Assembly (NCBI RefSeq): GCF_030295915.1
Contig: NZ_AP027361.1
Coordinates: 1,116,001 to 1,180,000 of the forward strand
DNA: 64,000 nucleotides
Source: Thalassotalea sediminis
GTDB lineage: Bacteria > Pseudomonadota > Gammaproteobacteria > Enterobacterales > Alteromonadaceae
Direction: 5' to 3'
Below the pieces are notes generated by a model. The model saw nothing but the letters and a program-made list of their open reading frames with translations, was not told where the DNA came from and did not search any database. Shown here in pieces: positions 26,319-36,054 of the stretch. A program made the position numbers and the translations under genes. Position 1 is the first letter of the stretch. Each line of letters begins with the position of its first letter.

Positions 26319-27437
26319 CTATATGTTGCTATTGATCAGCCAACCAATAAAGAGTACTTGGGGAACGGTAATTAAGGGCAAAAATAGTGCAATTTTCCAA
26401 CTTTTCATCGTGTCTTTAATGACCATCACTTCGGTGTAATCTGTTGCTGCCCCCGCCATCAAAAATGTAAATGCATTACCAGGAGCATTAGCGCGCGTTA
26501 CTAAGTCGGCGGCAATGGGGGTTGAACCTTCTGAGCAAACTTCAATAATGGTTGCTGCGAGTAATGTTAGTAATAATCCGCCCGTCGTAGCGCCAAACCA
26601 AACGTTAAAGCTTTCTGGTGGCACAAAGGCGCGTACAAAGGCTACGAGAACGACACCAACCATTACCCAACGAAACACCATTTTTGAACCTTTAATACCT
26701 TCAATTAACATAGCAAAGGTTGCTTTCGGTGTATAATCCGCTTCCTTAGTTAAGGTTTTAAGTACCGCTTTTAAATCAAAATCATCATCAATTGTATGAC
26801 TATTTGGGTTTGTAGGTAATGTGCCATTTTCTTCAAGACAATCAAAAATATAACCACTTATCCAAGCGATGACTAGCGATAAGGCAATAAAGGCGAGAGT
26901 CCATTGCCAACCAATTAGGCCAATCAAAATGAGTGTTAATGTAAATGAATTCCAGGGGCTAGCGATAATAAAAGCCATGACTTGTCCAAGACTTGCACCG
27001 CGCTCGTATAACTTCATACCGACCATTAAAATTCCGTGATTACAAAGATCTAAAAAAAGTCCGGCTAGGGTTGCTCTAAAGAGTCCTTTTTTGGTGTGCC
27101 CTTGACCTAAGGTTGCGATGACAACATCTCGCGGAATTCTATTTAACCAGCCCACAGCAAAGACACCTAGTGCCATACCTATCCACATTGCATGCATCAT
27201 TTCAACAGAGGTTTGACTCATGATGTAATACCATTTGTCACTGGGCTCTTGTAACCAATAACCAATAAAAGCCACAACAACAAAGAATGTTGATCCCCAT
27301 AACAACCAATCAAACGATGATTGCTGTGTATTGCAACAACTTGTCGATTGTGTTCGATGTTGATTATGCTCAGGTGGCACGTTTGGTGTGCGTTCTTTTT
27401 TACTCTCGCAACAATTAGACACTTTGCTCACCTCCAT
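26319..27437 (-). CDS. Permease, ArsP_1/DUF318 family
   Basis: A 372-residue inner-membrane permease. A Cys/His-bearing cytoplasmic N-terminus (CCESKK, HNQHRTQSTSCCN) is followed by about eight transmembrane helices with FLDLCNHGILMVG, ASPWNSFTLTLILIG and EVCSEGSTPIAADLVTRANAPGNAFTFLMAGAATDY. The family (PF03773) includes organoarsenical and other exporters. The gene overlaps the metal-type MerR gene by 23 bases. A GGAGG sits 8 bases before an in-frame GTG (codon 6), so the true start may be that GTG. Export of a thiophilic metal or compound is inferred from the N-terminal Cys pairs and the regulator. Confidence 0.85.
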   Translation of the reverse strand: MEVSKVSNCCESKKERTPNVPPEHNQHRTQSTSCCNTQQSSFDWLLWGSTFFVVVAFIGYWLQEPSDKWYYIMSQTSVEMMHAMWIGMALGVFAVGWLNRIPRDVVIATLGQGHTKKGLFRATLAGLFLDLCNHGILMVGMKLYERGASLGQVMAFIIASPWNSFTLTLILIGLIGWQWTLAFIALSLVIAWISGYIFDCLEENGTLPTNPNSHTIDDDFDLKAVLKTLTKEADYTPKATFAMLIEGIKGSKMVFRWVMVGVVLVAFVRAFVPPESFNVWFGATTGGLLLTLLAATIIEVCSEGSTPIAADLVTRANAPGNAFTFLMAGAATDYTEVMVIKDTMKSWKIALFLPLITVPQVLFIGWLINSNI

Positions 27438-27837
27438 TATTAAGATCTTCTATTAGGTGGCAAACATGGTGACCTGTTGGCACGCAGTCGGGTAATGATT
27501 GCCAGCGGTTTGTGGCGTTCTTCATTTTGTTATACGTTTGCTGCATTGCGTCAATTTTACGTTTTGTTTCCGCTAATCGTTGTTGCATTATTTTACGTAC
27601 TTTTTGGCAAGGAGAGTTTCCTTGTTGTGATTCGTTAATAATCAATTGAATATCACTGAGTGAAAAACCCAACGACTTAGCCTGTACAATAAACTGTAAA
27701 CGCTGTTCATCCGCTAAACTGTAGTCTTTGTAGTTATTGATGGGGTCACTTGTCGGTGTTAGTAAACCTATTCTTGTATAATGTCTTACAGTATCAACAT
27801 TAACATGATTGCGGTTTGCAAGTTGCTTTACGCGCAT
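27415..27837 (-). CDS. MerR-family regulator, ZntR/PbrR-like metal sensor
   Basis: A 140-residue MerR regulator. The DNA-binding part (MRVKQLANRNHVNVDTVRHYTRIGLL) precedes a dimerisation helix and a metal-type C-terminus. A Cys in NSPCQKV matches the position of ZntR Cys79, and DCVPTGHHVC aligns with the ZntR C114-H119-C124 loop, although the CC pair is reduced to one Cys. This points to a divalent cation (Zn/Pb/Cd-like) sensor controlling the overlapping permease gene. TACCATTG/CAATG half-sites lie upstream. Confidence 0.9.
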   Translation of the reverse strand: MRVKQLANRNHVNVDTVRHYTRIGLLTPTSDPINNYKDYSLADEQRLQFIVQAKSLGFSLSDIQLIINESQQGNSPCQKVRKIMQQRLAETKRKIDAMQQTYNKMKNATNRWQSLPDCVPTGHHVCHLIEDLNNGGEQSV

Positions 27838-27881
27838 AATTGACTCCTTTTTACCAATGTTGAAATCATACCATTGTCAAT

Positions 27882-27898
27882 AAAGCGCTAAGCGCTTT
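27882..27898. promoter_or_regulatory. 17-bp palindrome upstream of the MerR-permease operon
   Basis: AAAGCGCTAAGCGCTTT is a perfect dyad (8-base arms, 1-base centre), 45 bases before the MerR start. On the minus strand a TTGACA follows 3 bases later. MerR operators normally lie between the -35 and -10 boxes, so this site may serve another regulator or an upstream promoter. Confidence 0.45.
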
Positions 27899-28059
27899 GC
27901 TATTTGGATTGATACCACTATAAAGCTATGAGCAACTCACAGGTCAACAGTTATTCTACGCATTTTTTGAACAGAGAAAAGGAATGATGAAGTCTATTTT
28001 TCTTAAAGTACTAATATAATAATTCAAAACAGTGACTTACAAAGGTAAAACGGAACGTA

Positions 28060-28857
28060 TTAAGCGGGTGTTAAGTAACCAATATTACTGAGCATTACAT
28101 CATCAAATATACCAACAACGTCACCTATGACTATTAATGTTGGTGGTTTAATGTTTTCGTTTATTACCGTTGCTTCAAGCGACTGTAGTGTGCTGCGAAA
28201 AACTCGTTGTTCAGGCGTTGTTCCTTTATAGATAAGTGCTGCAGGCGTATTTTTATCTCTACCTGCTTTAGCGAGTTGTTGGGAAATAACAGGCACGCTT
28301 TTTACACCCATATAAAAGACTATCGTTTGTTTACTGTCACTTAACGTATGCCAAGGTAAGTCAAGCTCACCGCAATCTTTAACATGACCAGTAATAAACG
28401 TGCAGCTTTGAGCGGTTTGACGGTGTGTTAACGGAATGCCGACATAACTCGTGCACGCTGACGCGGCGGTCATTCCTGGTACTATATGACAGGCTATTCC
28501 ATGATTTAATGCATATAGAGCTTCCTCACCACCGCGGCCGAATACAAACGGGTCGCCCCCTTTTAGCCTCAACACTTTTTTACCGGCCTGAGCATGTTCA
28601 ACAAGCAAGCGATTAATTCCGTCTTGCGGTACACGATGTTCAGCTTGTTTCTTGCCAACATAGATACAGTCGCAATCTTCAGGCAAGAGTGCCATGATCT
28701 CCTTGCTAACTAATCTATCGTATATGGCAACTTCGGCTTGCGTGATAAAACGATATGCTTGAATTGTTAATAGATCAGGATCCCCAGGGCCAGCGCCAAC
28801 GAGGGCAACTTCGCCACCGAGAAAGGGTTGTTTATTGTGAGGATTATATACTGACAT
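28060..28857 (-). CDS. cobA: Uroporphyrinogen-III C-methyltransferase (SUMT)
   Basis: A 265-residue SUMT that makes precorrin-2 for siroheme and cobalamin. Motifs are VALVGAGPGDPDLLT (near residue 15), RLKGGDPFVFGRGGEE, and VVPGMTAASA-like IVPGMTAASACTSYVGIPLTHR. The ATG at 28857 gives normal length; the open frame extends 56 codons upstream without support. There is no siroheme-type CysG fusion. Genes for B12 assembly lie 12 kb away. A role in siroheme for sulfite/nitrite reductase is equally possible. Confidence 0.92.
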   Translation of the reverse strand: MSVYNPHNKQPFLGGEVALVGAGPGDPDLLTIQAYRFITQAEVAIYDRLVSKEIMALLPEDCDCIYVGKKQAEHRVPQDGINRLLVEHAQAGKKVLRLKGGDPFVFGRGGEEALYALNHGIACHIVPGMTAASACTSYVGIPLTHRQTAQSCTFITGHVKDCGELDLPWHTLSDSKQTIVFYMGVKSVPVISQQLAKAGRDKNTPAALIYKGTTPEQRVFRSTLQSLEATVINENIKPPTLIVIGDVVGIFDDVMLSNIGYLTPA

Positions 28858-29061
28858 GCTTAAATATTGCATCAAAAGAACGTATTGTATCGTTTTCTTA
28901 ATTACCGCGCTATGTCGTGAACAGATGAATTTGTTCAAATTTATAACATGTTCGCTTTTCCTCTTGTTAAATGTTGCAAAAGCTAAGCAATCATTTAAGG
29001 TTGAAAGAGGGAGCGGGTTAATCATTTATATTATCAAACAGAACGATGGCAGAAGGTATAC

Positions 29062-31344
29062 ATGCAATTACTGGTTAAAAAATACCTATTAAAAGCTTCA
29101 TTATTAGCAGGGCTAAGCCTTTTACTTGGATTGGTATTGTCGTTTATGGTTTATCGAGCCAATGAACAAGTAAAAACCCAAACCGTTGATGTGGTTAAAA
29201 ATCGTTTACCAATTCTTGCTGCAATAAATGAGCTTATTGCCGACTTGAGTGAACAAGAGCGTATCGTTTATGAATATTACCGCTCAAAAGAGCAAGATAT
29301 TTTTTTAGCGTCCTCTGAAAGCATTCAAAATACGTTTACAATGCATCTAAATGCGTTAAAAAACCAGCAAAGTATTGCTAAAGAAACACAACAAATAACG
29401 TCGCAACAGCACGAAATCATTGAACTTTTCCGTCAGTTTGATCAACAGATGGATGTGATAGACCCAGATTGGGATCAATTAAGGGTTATACTTGCTACTA
29501 TTTCAGATAAACGAATAAACATGTTGCCAACGCTGAAGCGTATTGAAAATATGACAACAGAGCAGGTAGATAGCGGTCATAAACTAACACTTGAACAGAT
29601 AGATAAAACTGCGCTACTTGTTGGCTTATATAGTATTTTTATTATTGCAACTGCCATTATCGTGGCTTGGTATATTAGGCGATATATTCTGACGCAGACA
29701 AAAAGCACACGTTTAGCCCATTTTGCTCAACGTAATCCTAACCCGATTATAAGTGTTAATAATCTAGGTGAAGTACTTTTTGCCAACCCAGCATGCAAAC
29801 AGTTGTTGCAACAAGAAGGGCTAGCGGAAAACAATGTCGCTGCACTTATCCCTGATAATTTTGTTTCTTTAAAGCAGGTTATTTCTAAATCTGATAATCA
29901 TCACTGTGTCATTGAACAAACATTGAAAAACAAGATTTTACAAGTGAGCATTAACTGGCTACAAGAATTTGATTGTTATGATATTCATATTAAAGATGTG
30001 ACCGAGCAAGTCTTAGCGCAGCAAGAAGTAAAGCAATTGGCTTTTACGTCACAAGAAACAGGTCTTCCCAATCAATATAAACTGCAAGAAAAATTGAACT
30101 CATTGACTAAACACGGGGCAAAATTTGCGCTTGGAGTTGTCAGCATTCGCCAATTCAACGAAAAGGTAGCAACACTTGGTGGTGAGGCGATCACATCATT
30201 AATTCGTTGCGCAGCAAAAACAATCAATAAAAACCTCCCATCAGCCGTCACGTTGTTTCATGTAGGCGAAGGTGAGTTTGTTTTGTTGTGCATGGATTGC
30301 ACAGAAGAGGAGCCACTTAAGGCATTAGCTGATACAATTACAACACATACCGATAAAGCACTGGTTACTCGCTATGGTGAATTTTTTATCGAGTGTGATT
30401 TTGGCTTTGTGCTGCATCCTCTTCATGCAAGCGACAGTAATAGTCTATTGAAAAATGCGCATATTGCTTTGTCGATAGCAAGTCAAAATACCCATGAAAA
30501 TTATTGCTTTTTTACGCCTGAATTTGCTGTACAAGCTGAAACTAAAGCAGCGCTGATAGATAGCTTACGTAATGCGATTACTTTAGATGAACTATTTTTA
30601 GTCTATCAACCTCAGCTTTCTCTGCATAGTCATAAAGTTACGGGAATAGAGACCTTAGTTCGTTGGCGACACAATCAACAAATTGTTTCTCCAGTAGAGT
30701 TTATTCCTCTTGCTGAACAGTCGGGATTAATTGTGCCTATTGGTCAATGGATTTTGCGAGAAGCATGCTTGCTTGCAGATAAGCTCATCAAACAAGGAAT
30801 AACGGATATTATTGTTGCCGTTAATGTTTCTCCGCGACAATTTTCTCACCCTTTGTTCATTGAAACAGTAGAACAAGCGCTTAAAGACAGTGGAATAAAT
30901 CCATGTCATTTAGAGTTAGAAATAACTGAAGGCGTTTTTATGCACAATGAAGAAAATACGCTCTCAATGATGCAATCGCTTAAAAAGCTTGGTGTACAAC
31001 TATCGATAGATGATTTTGGCACAGGCTATTCTTCCTTAAGTTACCTTAAGCAATTTCCAATTGATAAGTTAAAAATAGACCAGTCGTTTGTGCGAGATTG
31101 TCATAACAATAATGAAGATAAAGCCATTATTAAAACCATCATAGCTTTAGGAAAAAGTTTAGGTTTAAAACTGATTGCAGAAGGTGTTGAAGAAAAAACA
31201 CATGTTGATATTTTATCGTCTTTACATTGTGATGAAATACAAGGTTATTGGTATAGTAGACCATTAGAAGAAGATAAACTACTTGCGTTTTTTTCTGAGC
31301 AAACACATGCTGTCGAAGCACTTAGTAAAGCGAACCAAGGTTAA
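29062..31344 (+). CDS. Membrane GGDEF/EAL protein with degenerate GGDEF
   Basis: A 760-residue protein. Two transmembrane helices (about 8-30 and 188-208) bracket a helical periplasmic sensor domain. A PAS-like stretch (about 225-320) follows, then a GGDEF domain whose signature reads GEGEF near residue 403, probably inactive as a cyclase. The C-terminal EAL domain keeps NVSPRQF, LELEITEG, IDDFGTGYSSL, KIDQSFV, IAEGVE and QGYWYSRPL, but the signature is ETL instead of EAL (near 530). It is most likely a c-di-GMP phosphodiesterase controlled by a periplasmic signal. AGAAGG precedes the ATG. Confidence 0.92.
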   Translation: MQLLVKKYLLKASLLAGLSLLLGLVLSFMVYRANEQVKTQTVDVVKNRLPILAAINELIADLSEQERIVYEYYRSKEQDIFLASSESIQNTFTMHLNALKNQQSIAKETQQITSQQHEIIELFRQFDQQMDVIDPDWDQLRVILATISDKRINMLPTLKRIENMTTEQVDSGHKLTLEQIDKTALLVGLYSIFIIATAIIVAWYIRRYILTQTKSTRLAHFAQRNPNPIISVNNLGEVLFANPACKQLLQQEGLAENNVAALIPDNFVSLKQVISKSDNHHCVIEQTLKNKILQVSINWLQEFDCYDIHIKDVTEQVLAQQEVKQLAFTSQETGLPNQYKLQEKLNSLTKHGAKFALGVVSIRQFNEKVATLGGEAITSLIRCAAKTINKNLPSAVTLFHVGEGEFVLLCMDCTEEEPLKALADTITTHTDKALVTRYGEFFIECDFGFVLHPLHASDSNSLLKNAHIALSIASQNTHENYCFFTPEFAVQAETKAALIDSLRNAITLDELFLVYQPQLSLHSHKVTGIETLVRWRHNQQIVSPVEFIPLAEQSGLIVPIGQWILREACLLADKLIKQGITDIIVAVNVSPRQFSHPLFIETVEQALKDSGINPCHLELEITEGVFMHNEENTLSMMQSLKKLGVQLSIDDFGTGYSSLSYLKQFPIDKLKIDQSFVRDCHNNNEDKAIIKTIIALGKSLGLKLIAEGVEEKTHVDILSSLHCDEIQGYWYSRPLEEDKLLAFFSEQTHAVEALSKANQG

Positions 31345-31374
31345 TGATCAACACTGTTGGTTCGCTTTGTTTTT
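31327..31374 (+). terminator. Terminator overlapping the end of the GGDEF/EAL gene
   Basis: AAAGCGAACCAA (31327-31338) pairs perfectly with TTGGTTCGCTTT (31357-31368), then GTTTTT. The stop codon (31342-31344) lies in the loop, so the stem begins inside the coding region. Confidence 0.75.
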
Positions 31375-31381
31375 AGCAAGC

Positions 31382-32185
31382 TTATTTGCTAAGTGCATCA
31401 CCAAGGTGAGGACGTATATCTTTTAGAATTTCTTTTAATAAACGTGGACTACTTGCAACGATATTACCTGATGTTGAATGATTATGGCCACCAACAAAGT
31501 CGGTGACTAAACCACCAGCTTCTATAATTAGCAATTCGCCTGCCGCTGTATCCCAAGGTTTCAAACCTAATTCGAAAAAACCATCAACGCGACCAGCTGC
31601 TACATAAGCTAAATCTAAGGCAGCTGAACCTGCACGACGCATGTCGGCAGTTTTAACAAACAACGTTTGGAACATATTCATATATGCGGTCATGTGTTGT
31701 TTTTGTTTGAAAGGAAAGCCTGTTGCTAAAATAGCACCAGTAAGTTCTTTATGCTGTTTTACACGAATACGAAAGCCGTTTAATTGTGCACCTTTACCGC
31801 GACTTGCTGTGAACAATTCGCCACGAATTGGATCAAAAATAACTGCTTGGTCAAGCTTACCTTTAACTTTTAATGCGATAGAAACGGCAAAGTGAGGAAT
31901 GCCTTTTACAAAGTTTGTTGTACCATCAAGAGGATCGATAATCCATTGGTAGTCTTCATCGCTACCTTTAATAACACCAGATTCTTCACAGATAATTGCA
32001 TGATCAGGGTAAGATCTTTGAATTGTATCAATAATGGCTTGTTCTGCCATTTTATCAACGTTTGTCACAAAGTCATTGATACCTTTTGATTCAATTTCAA
32101 GTTTATCTGCTTGTTCGAATGAACGAGAAATAATATTTCCAGCACTACGCGCAGCGCGCACAGCAATATTTAGCATCGGGTGCAT
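31382..32185 (-). CDS. suhB: Inositol-1-monophosphatase SuhB
   Basis: A 267-residue member of the inositol monophosphatase family, close to E. coli SuhB from MHPMLNIAVRAARSAGN onward. The metal-binding motifs are EESG, WIIDPLDGTTNFVKG and WDTAAGELLIIEAGG. Besides phosphatase activity, E. coli SuhB is a partner of the rRNA antitermination complex. It is divergent from trmJ, as in E. coli. Confidence 0.95.
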   Translation of the reverse strand: MHPMLNIAVRAARSAGNIISRSFEQADKLEIESKGINDFVTNVDKMAEQAIIDTIQRSYPDHAIICEESGVIKGSDEDYQWIIDPLDGTTNFVKGIPHFAVSIALKVKGKLDQAVIFDPIRGELFTASRGKGAQLNGFRIRVKQHKELTGAILATGFPFKQKQHMTAYMNMFQTLFVKTADMRRAGSAALDLAYVAAGRVDGFFELGLKPWDTAAGELLIIEAGGLVTDFVGGHNHSTSGNIVASSPRLLKEILKDIRPHLGDALSK

Positions 32186-32515
32186 AACAATACCTTAATA
32201 GTTTAAACAGCTTTGTAAAAGAACGAATCTCGAATCCAACACTCTGAATTCGGCGGCGGATTATAGCAAATACGTTTTATAAAAGCGAGCGTCCTAAGAA
32301 AGTTAGTTGGTTAAATTATGTTCTGCAAGTGCATTGATAGATAATATCATCATAATTCAGAAAGATAAGCTCTATGGAAAAGACAATATTTCCGTGCTTT
32401 TTTTAGCGTACAGCGTTATCGTTTTTGTGGTAACATTATCGACAATTTTAGCCATCTAGATAGTTAATCAGGTTGTTTGAATTGCTGATTAACCAAGTAA
32501 AGAGATTTTAAGGTA
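32186..32515. other. Divergent intergenic region suhB/trmJ
   Basis: 330 bases between two divergent housekeeping genes. It must hold both promoters, but no convincing paired boxes, hairpin or small ORF stands out. AGAGATTTTAAGGTA precedes the trmJ ATG. Confidence 0.4.
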
Positions 32516-33241
32516 ATGTTAGATTCGGTACGTATTGTTTTAGTAAACACTTCAGATTGTCGCAATATAGGTTCTGCGGCACGAGCAATGAAAACGATGG
32601 GCTTAACACAGCTTTATTTAGTTGACCCTATTGAATTGCCTAATGGTCAAGCGCAAGCGCTCGCTGCGGGAGCAACAGATGTATTAGCAAATGCTAACGT
32701 TGTAAATACACTAGAAGAAGCTGTTTCCGATTGTGGACTTGTCGTGGGGACTAGTGCTCGTTCTCGCACTTTACCTTGGCCCATGCTTGAACCAAGAGCT
32801 TGTGGTGAAAAGATGATCGCTGAAACTGAAAACTATCCGGTCGCATTAGTTTTTGGTCGTGAAAGTAGTGGGCTGACAAATGAAGAATTACAGTTATGTC
32901 ATTTTCATGTGCAAATTCCTGCAAACCCAGAATATAGCTCACTCAATTTAGCAATGGCAGTGCAAACATTGAGCTATGAAGTGCGAATGGCATATCTTGC
33001 TAAACAAAATGAGCAATATGAAACGAATGATATTGAAGATTATCCGGTCGTAGATGAAACAGAAAGAATGTTTGAGCACTTTGAAAAAGCATTAAAAGCG
33101 ACAGGCTTTATTGTGCCAAGTCATCCAGGTTTAGTGATGACCAAATTGCGCCGTTTTATTAATCGTGCAAGACCTGATAGTAAAGAAGTTAAAATGTGGC
33201 GTGGTATTTTGTCATCAGTTGAAAAATCAGCAAAGAAATAA
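32516..33241 (+). CDS. trmJ: tRNA (Cm32/Um32) methyltransferase TrmJ
   Basis: A 241-residue SPOUT methyltransferase that modifies the ribose at position 32 of tRNAs. Family motifs are [24 protein letters not shown], then [16 protein letters not shown] and [24 protein letters not shown] (trefoil knot). C-terminal residues are basic ([23 protein letters not shown]). Its place before cysE/iscR agrees with the conserved gammaproteobacterial order. Confidence 0.95.
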   Translation: MLDSVRIVLVNTSDCRNIGSAARAMKTMGLTQLYLVDPIELPNGQAQALAAGATDVLANANVVNTLEEAVSDCGLVVGTSARSRTLPWPMLEPRACGEKMIAETENYPVALVFGRESSGLTNEELQLCHFHVQIPANPEYSSLNLAMAVQTLSYEVRMAYLAKQNEQYETNDIEDYPVVDETERMFEHFEKALKATGFIVPSHPGLVMTKLRRFINRARPDSKEVKMWRGILSSVEKSAKK

Positions 33242-33274
33242 ACAGCCACCAGTTGTTTTAAGGAAGAGGAAATT

Positions 33275-34081
33275 ATGTTTAGTCGAATCAAAGAAGATAT
33301 TAAAAGTGTCTTTGATCGCGATCCTGCAGCGAGGAATACGTTTGAAGTGCTGACCAATTACCCTGGTATGCATGCTATTTGGATCCACCGGTTAAGCAAT
33401 AAACTTTGGCGCAATAACTGGAAGTTACTTGCACGCTTACTTTCAACGTTCTCACGTTGGCTAACTGGTGTTGAAATTCATCCTGGTGCTAAACTTGGTC
33501 GTCGATTCTTTATTGATCATGGTATGGGGATTGTTATCGGTGAAACAGCAGAAATTGGCGATGATGTAACGCTATACCATGGTGTTACGTTAGGCGGAAC
33601 AAGCTGGAAAGAAGGCAAACGTCATCCAACGTTAGGTAATAATGTTGTTATCGGTGCAGGCGCACAAGTGCTAGGCCCTATTCGAATTGGTGATTATGGC
33701 AAGGTAGGTTCAAACTCTGTTGTCGTTAAAGATGTACCTGATAACGCAACAGCAGTAGGTATTCCTGGAAAAATAGTTAACGCCAAGAAAACAAGTACTG
33801 ATGAGTTTCGAGAAAAAGCTGCTGAAAAGTATGGTTTTGATGCATACGCTGTTTCTGCAGATAATCCTGATCCAGTAGCTAAGGCGATTGGCCGATTACT
33901 TGACCATGTTCATCTAATGGATAACAAAGTCGCTGACCTTTGCAAAGAGATAAATCGCATGGGTGGAGAAGTGTGCCAAGATGCCTTGCCTGAATTACGC
34001 GTTGGAGAGTTTGTTGAAGATGAAGCTGCAGCAGCAACACGGCGTAAAGAAAGAATAACGTCATTTGATCCTGAAATTTAA
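33275..34081 (+). CDS. cysE: Serine O-acetyltransferase
   Basis: A 268-residue enzyme making O-acetylserine for cysteine synthesis. The left-handed beta-helix hexapeptide repeats ([41 protein letters not shown]) are present, with the catalytic His/Asp in DHGMG and HGVTLGG. AAGGAAGAGG precedes the ATG. Placed directly before iscR, it ties cysteine supply to Fe-S cluster assembly, since IscS uses cysteine. Confidence 0.94.
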   Translation: MFSRIKEDIKSVFDRDPAARNTFEVLTNYPGMHAIWIHRLSNKLWRNNWKLLARLLSTFSRWLTGVEIHPGAKLGRRFFIDHGMGIVIGETAEIGDDVTLYHGVTLGGTSWKEGKRHPTLGNNVVIGAGAQVLGPIRIGDYGKVGSNSVVVKDVPDNATAVGIPGKIVNAKKTSTDEFREKAAEKYGFDAYAVSADNPDPVAKAIGRLLDHVHLMDNKVADLCKEINRMGGEVCQDALPELRVGEFVEDEAAAATRRKERITSFDPEI

Positions 34082-34135
34082 TGATTTGTGTGGCTTAGTT
34101 TTATTCTTTTGAGAATTTCGTACTCTTCCTTAAAA

Positions 34136-34160
34136 ATACTTGAGTAATTTGCTCAAGTAT
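34136..34160. promoter_or_regulatory. IscR type-1-like binding site (distal)
   Basis: A 25-base dyad beginning ATACTTGAGT and ending GCTCAAGTAT. It agrees with the type-1 IscR consensus outline (ATA...GACT...AGTC...TAT) apart from one change in each core. It lies about 113 bases before the iscR start. Confidence 0.6.
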
Positions 34161-34189
34161 TCATTGCATATTATACTAAGTTCTGTACA

Positions 34190-34214
34190 ATACTTGACTA
34201 TATTGCTCAGGTAT
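34190..34214. promoter_or_regulatory. IscR type-1-like binding site (proximal)
   Basis: A 25-base site beginning ATACTTGACT and ending GCTCAGGTAT, the closer of two sites before iscR. It overlaps a TTGACT hexamer. Two type-1 sites upstream of iscR are what one expects for repression of the isc operon by holo-IscR. Confidence 0.65.
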
Positions 34215-34218
34215 TTAT

Positions 34219-34246
34219 TTGACTATTTTATAAGGTTATGTAAAAT
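34219..34246 (+). promoter_or_regulatory. Putative isc operon promoter
   Basis: TTGACT (34219-34224), a 16-base spacer, then TAAAAT (34241-34246), 27 bases before the iscR start. It lies immediately after the proximal IscR-like site, consistent with repression. An alternative -35 is the TTGACT inside that site. Confidence 0.4.
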
Positions 34247-34273
34247 TGCGCGGCGATTTTATTGGGGTAGAGA

Positions 34274-34774
34274 ATGAAACTCACATCTAAAGGGCGTTAT
34301 GCCGTTACAGCGATGCTTGATGTTGCAATACACGCAGCAGATGGGCCAGTTTCTTTAGCTGATATTTCTGAACGTCAGGGGATTTCTTTATCCTATCTAG
34401 AGCAATTATTTTCTCGATTACGCAAGCATGGGCTTGTTAATAGTATTCGAGGTCCTGGCGGAGGGTATCGCTTAGGAAAATGTTCTGCTCAAATTTATGT
34501 AGCTGATGTTATTACAGCTGTTGATGAGAGTATTAATGCTACAAAATGTGGCGGGAAGGGAGATTGTCAGTCGGGTGATCAGTGTTTAACACATTCACTT
34601 TGGACAGATTTAAGCAATCGAATCGAAGAATTTTTACAAGGCATTTCTTTATCGGAACTTGTCGAACAAAGAAATGTTAAGCAGGTCTCTGAGCGCCAAG
34701 ACAACTTGCAAAAGCGTGACGAAAAACACGCACATGAGACCCTAATCGCAACGAACATAATACAGAACTGTTAG
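34274..34774 (+). CDS. iscR: Fe-S cluster-responsive regulator IscR
   Basis: A 166-residue Rrf2-family regulator. The helix-turn-helix ([55 protein letters not shown]) and [10 protein letters not shown] wing match IscR, and three Cys in [13 protein letters not shown] ligate a [2Fe-2S] cluster. It represses the isc operon when clusters are abundant. Two candidate operators lie upstream. The C-terminal 30 residues are a polar tail. Confidence 0.96.
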   Translation: MKLTSKGRYAVTAMLDVAIHAADGPVSLADISERQGISLSYLEQLFSRLRKHGLVNSIRGPGGGYRLGKCSAQIYVADVITAVDESINATKCGGKGDCQSGDQCLTHSLWTDLSNRIEEFLQGISLSELVEQRNVKQVSERQDNLQKRDEKHAHETLIATNIIQNC

Positions 34775-34811
34775 CGCAGTGTATGTTGATTAAGTTGGAG
34801 ACAGTTAGCCA

Positions 34812-36026
34812 ATGAAGCTTCCTATTTATTTTGATTATTCAGCAACGACACCAGTAGATAAGCGTGTTGCTGAAAAAATGATGCAATACCTGACAACCGA
34901 TGGTTGTTATGGTAATCCGGCATCTCGTTCGCATAAGTTCGGCTGGCAGGCTGAAGAGGCAGTTGATATCGCAAGAAATCAAATTGCAGATCTTATTAAT
35001 GCCGATCCGCGTGAAATTGTCATTACTTCTGGTGCGACAGAATCAAACAATTTGGCAATCAAAGGTGTAGCGAATTTTTACAGTAAAAAAGGTAAGCATA
35101 TTATTACCTGTAAAACTGAGCACAAAGCGGTACTGGATACTTGTCGTGAATTAGAGCGTCAAGGTTTTGAAGTGACATACTTAGATCCAGAAGACAATGG
35201 TTTGATTGATCTTAAGAAATTAGAAGCAGCGTTTCGTGATGACACAGTGCTTGTGAGCATTATGCACGTAAATAATGAAATTGGTGTTATCCAAGATATT
35301 GCTGAAATAGGTGAAATGTGCCGCGCTCGTAAGATCGCGTTTCATGTTGATGCTGCGCAAAGTGCTGGCAAAATTGTTATTGATATGCAAAACCTAAAAG
35401 TAGATTTGCTGTCTATTTCTGCACATAAAATGTACGGTCCTAAGGGGATTGGTGCGTTGTATGTACGCCGTAAACCACGCATGCGATTAGAAGCGCAGAT
35501 GCATGGCGGTGGTCATGAACGCGGTATGAGAAGTGGTACATTACCAACACATCAAATTGTTGGTTTTGGTGAAGCATGTCGAATTGCAAAAGAAGAAATG
35601 GCGCAAGACTTAGCGCATGTTACGGCAATGCGTGATCGCTTATGGGCCGGAATTAAAGATTTAGAGCAGGTATTTGTTAACGGTGACTTTGATAAACGTT
35701 ACCCAGGTAACTTAAATGTCAGTTTTAATTTTGTTGAAGGTGAATCGTTAATAATGTCGTTAAAAGACTTAGCGGTTTCAAGCGGCTCAGCATGTACATC
35801 AGCAAGTTTAGAACCTTCATATGTTTTACGCGCACTAGGATTAAACGATGAAATGGCACATAGCTCAATTCGTTTTAGTTTTGGTCGCTTTACTACCGAA
35901 GAAGAAATTGATTACGCCATAGGTATTATTTCTAAAGCGATTTCACATTTACGTGAGATGTCTCCGCTTTGGGAAATGTTTAAAGATGGCGTTGATTTAG
36001 ATTCAGTTGAATGGGTAGCGCACTAA
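34812..36026 (+). CDS. iscS: Cysteine desulfurase IscS
   Basis: A 404-residue PLP enzyme that takes sulfur from cysteine for Fe-S clusters, thiamine and tRNA thiolation. Motifs are the PLP Lys in [20 protein letters not shown] and the sulfur-carrying Cys in [21 protein letters not shown]. Length and N-terminus ([19 protein letters not shown]) match the family. Confidence 0.97.
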   Translation: MKLPIYFDYSATTPVDKRVAEKMMQYLTTDGCYGNPASRSHKFGWQAEEAVDIARNQIADLINADPREIVITSGATESNNLAIKGVANFYSKKGKHIITCKTEHKAVLDTCRELERQGFEVTYLDPEDNGLIDLKKLEAAFRDDTVLVSIMHVNNEIGVIQDIAEIGEMCRARKIAFHVDAAQSAGKIVIDMQNLKVDLLSISAHKMYGPKGIGALYVRRKPRMRLEAQMHGGGHERGMRSGTLPTHQIVGFGEACRIAKEEMAQDLAHVTAMRDRLWAGIKDLEQVFVNGDFDKRYPGNLNVSFNFVEGESLIMSLKDLAVSSGSACTSASLEPSYVLRALGLNDEMAHSSIRFSFGRFTTEEEIDYAIGIISKAISHLREMSPLWEMFKDGVDLDSVEWVAH

Positions 36027-36054
36027 TACGTTCGCGTTATCAGGAGAGAATATT

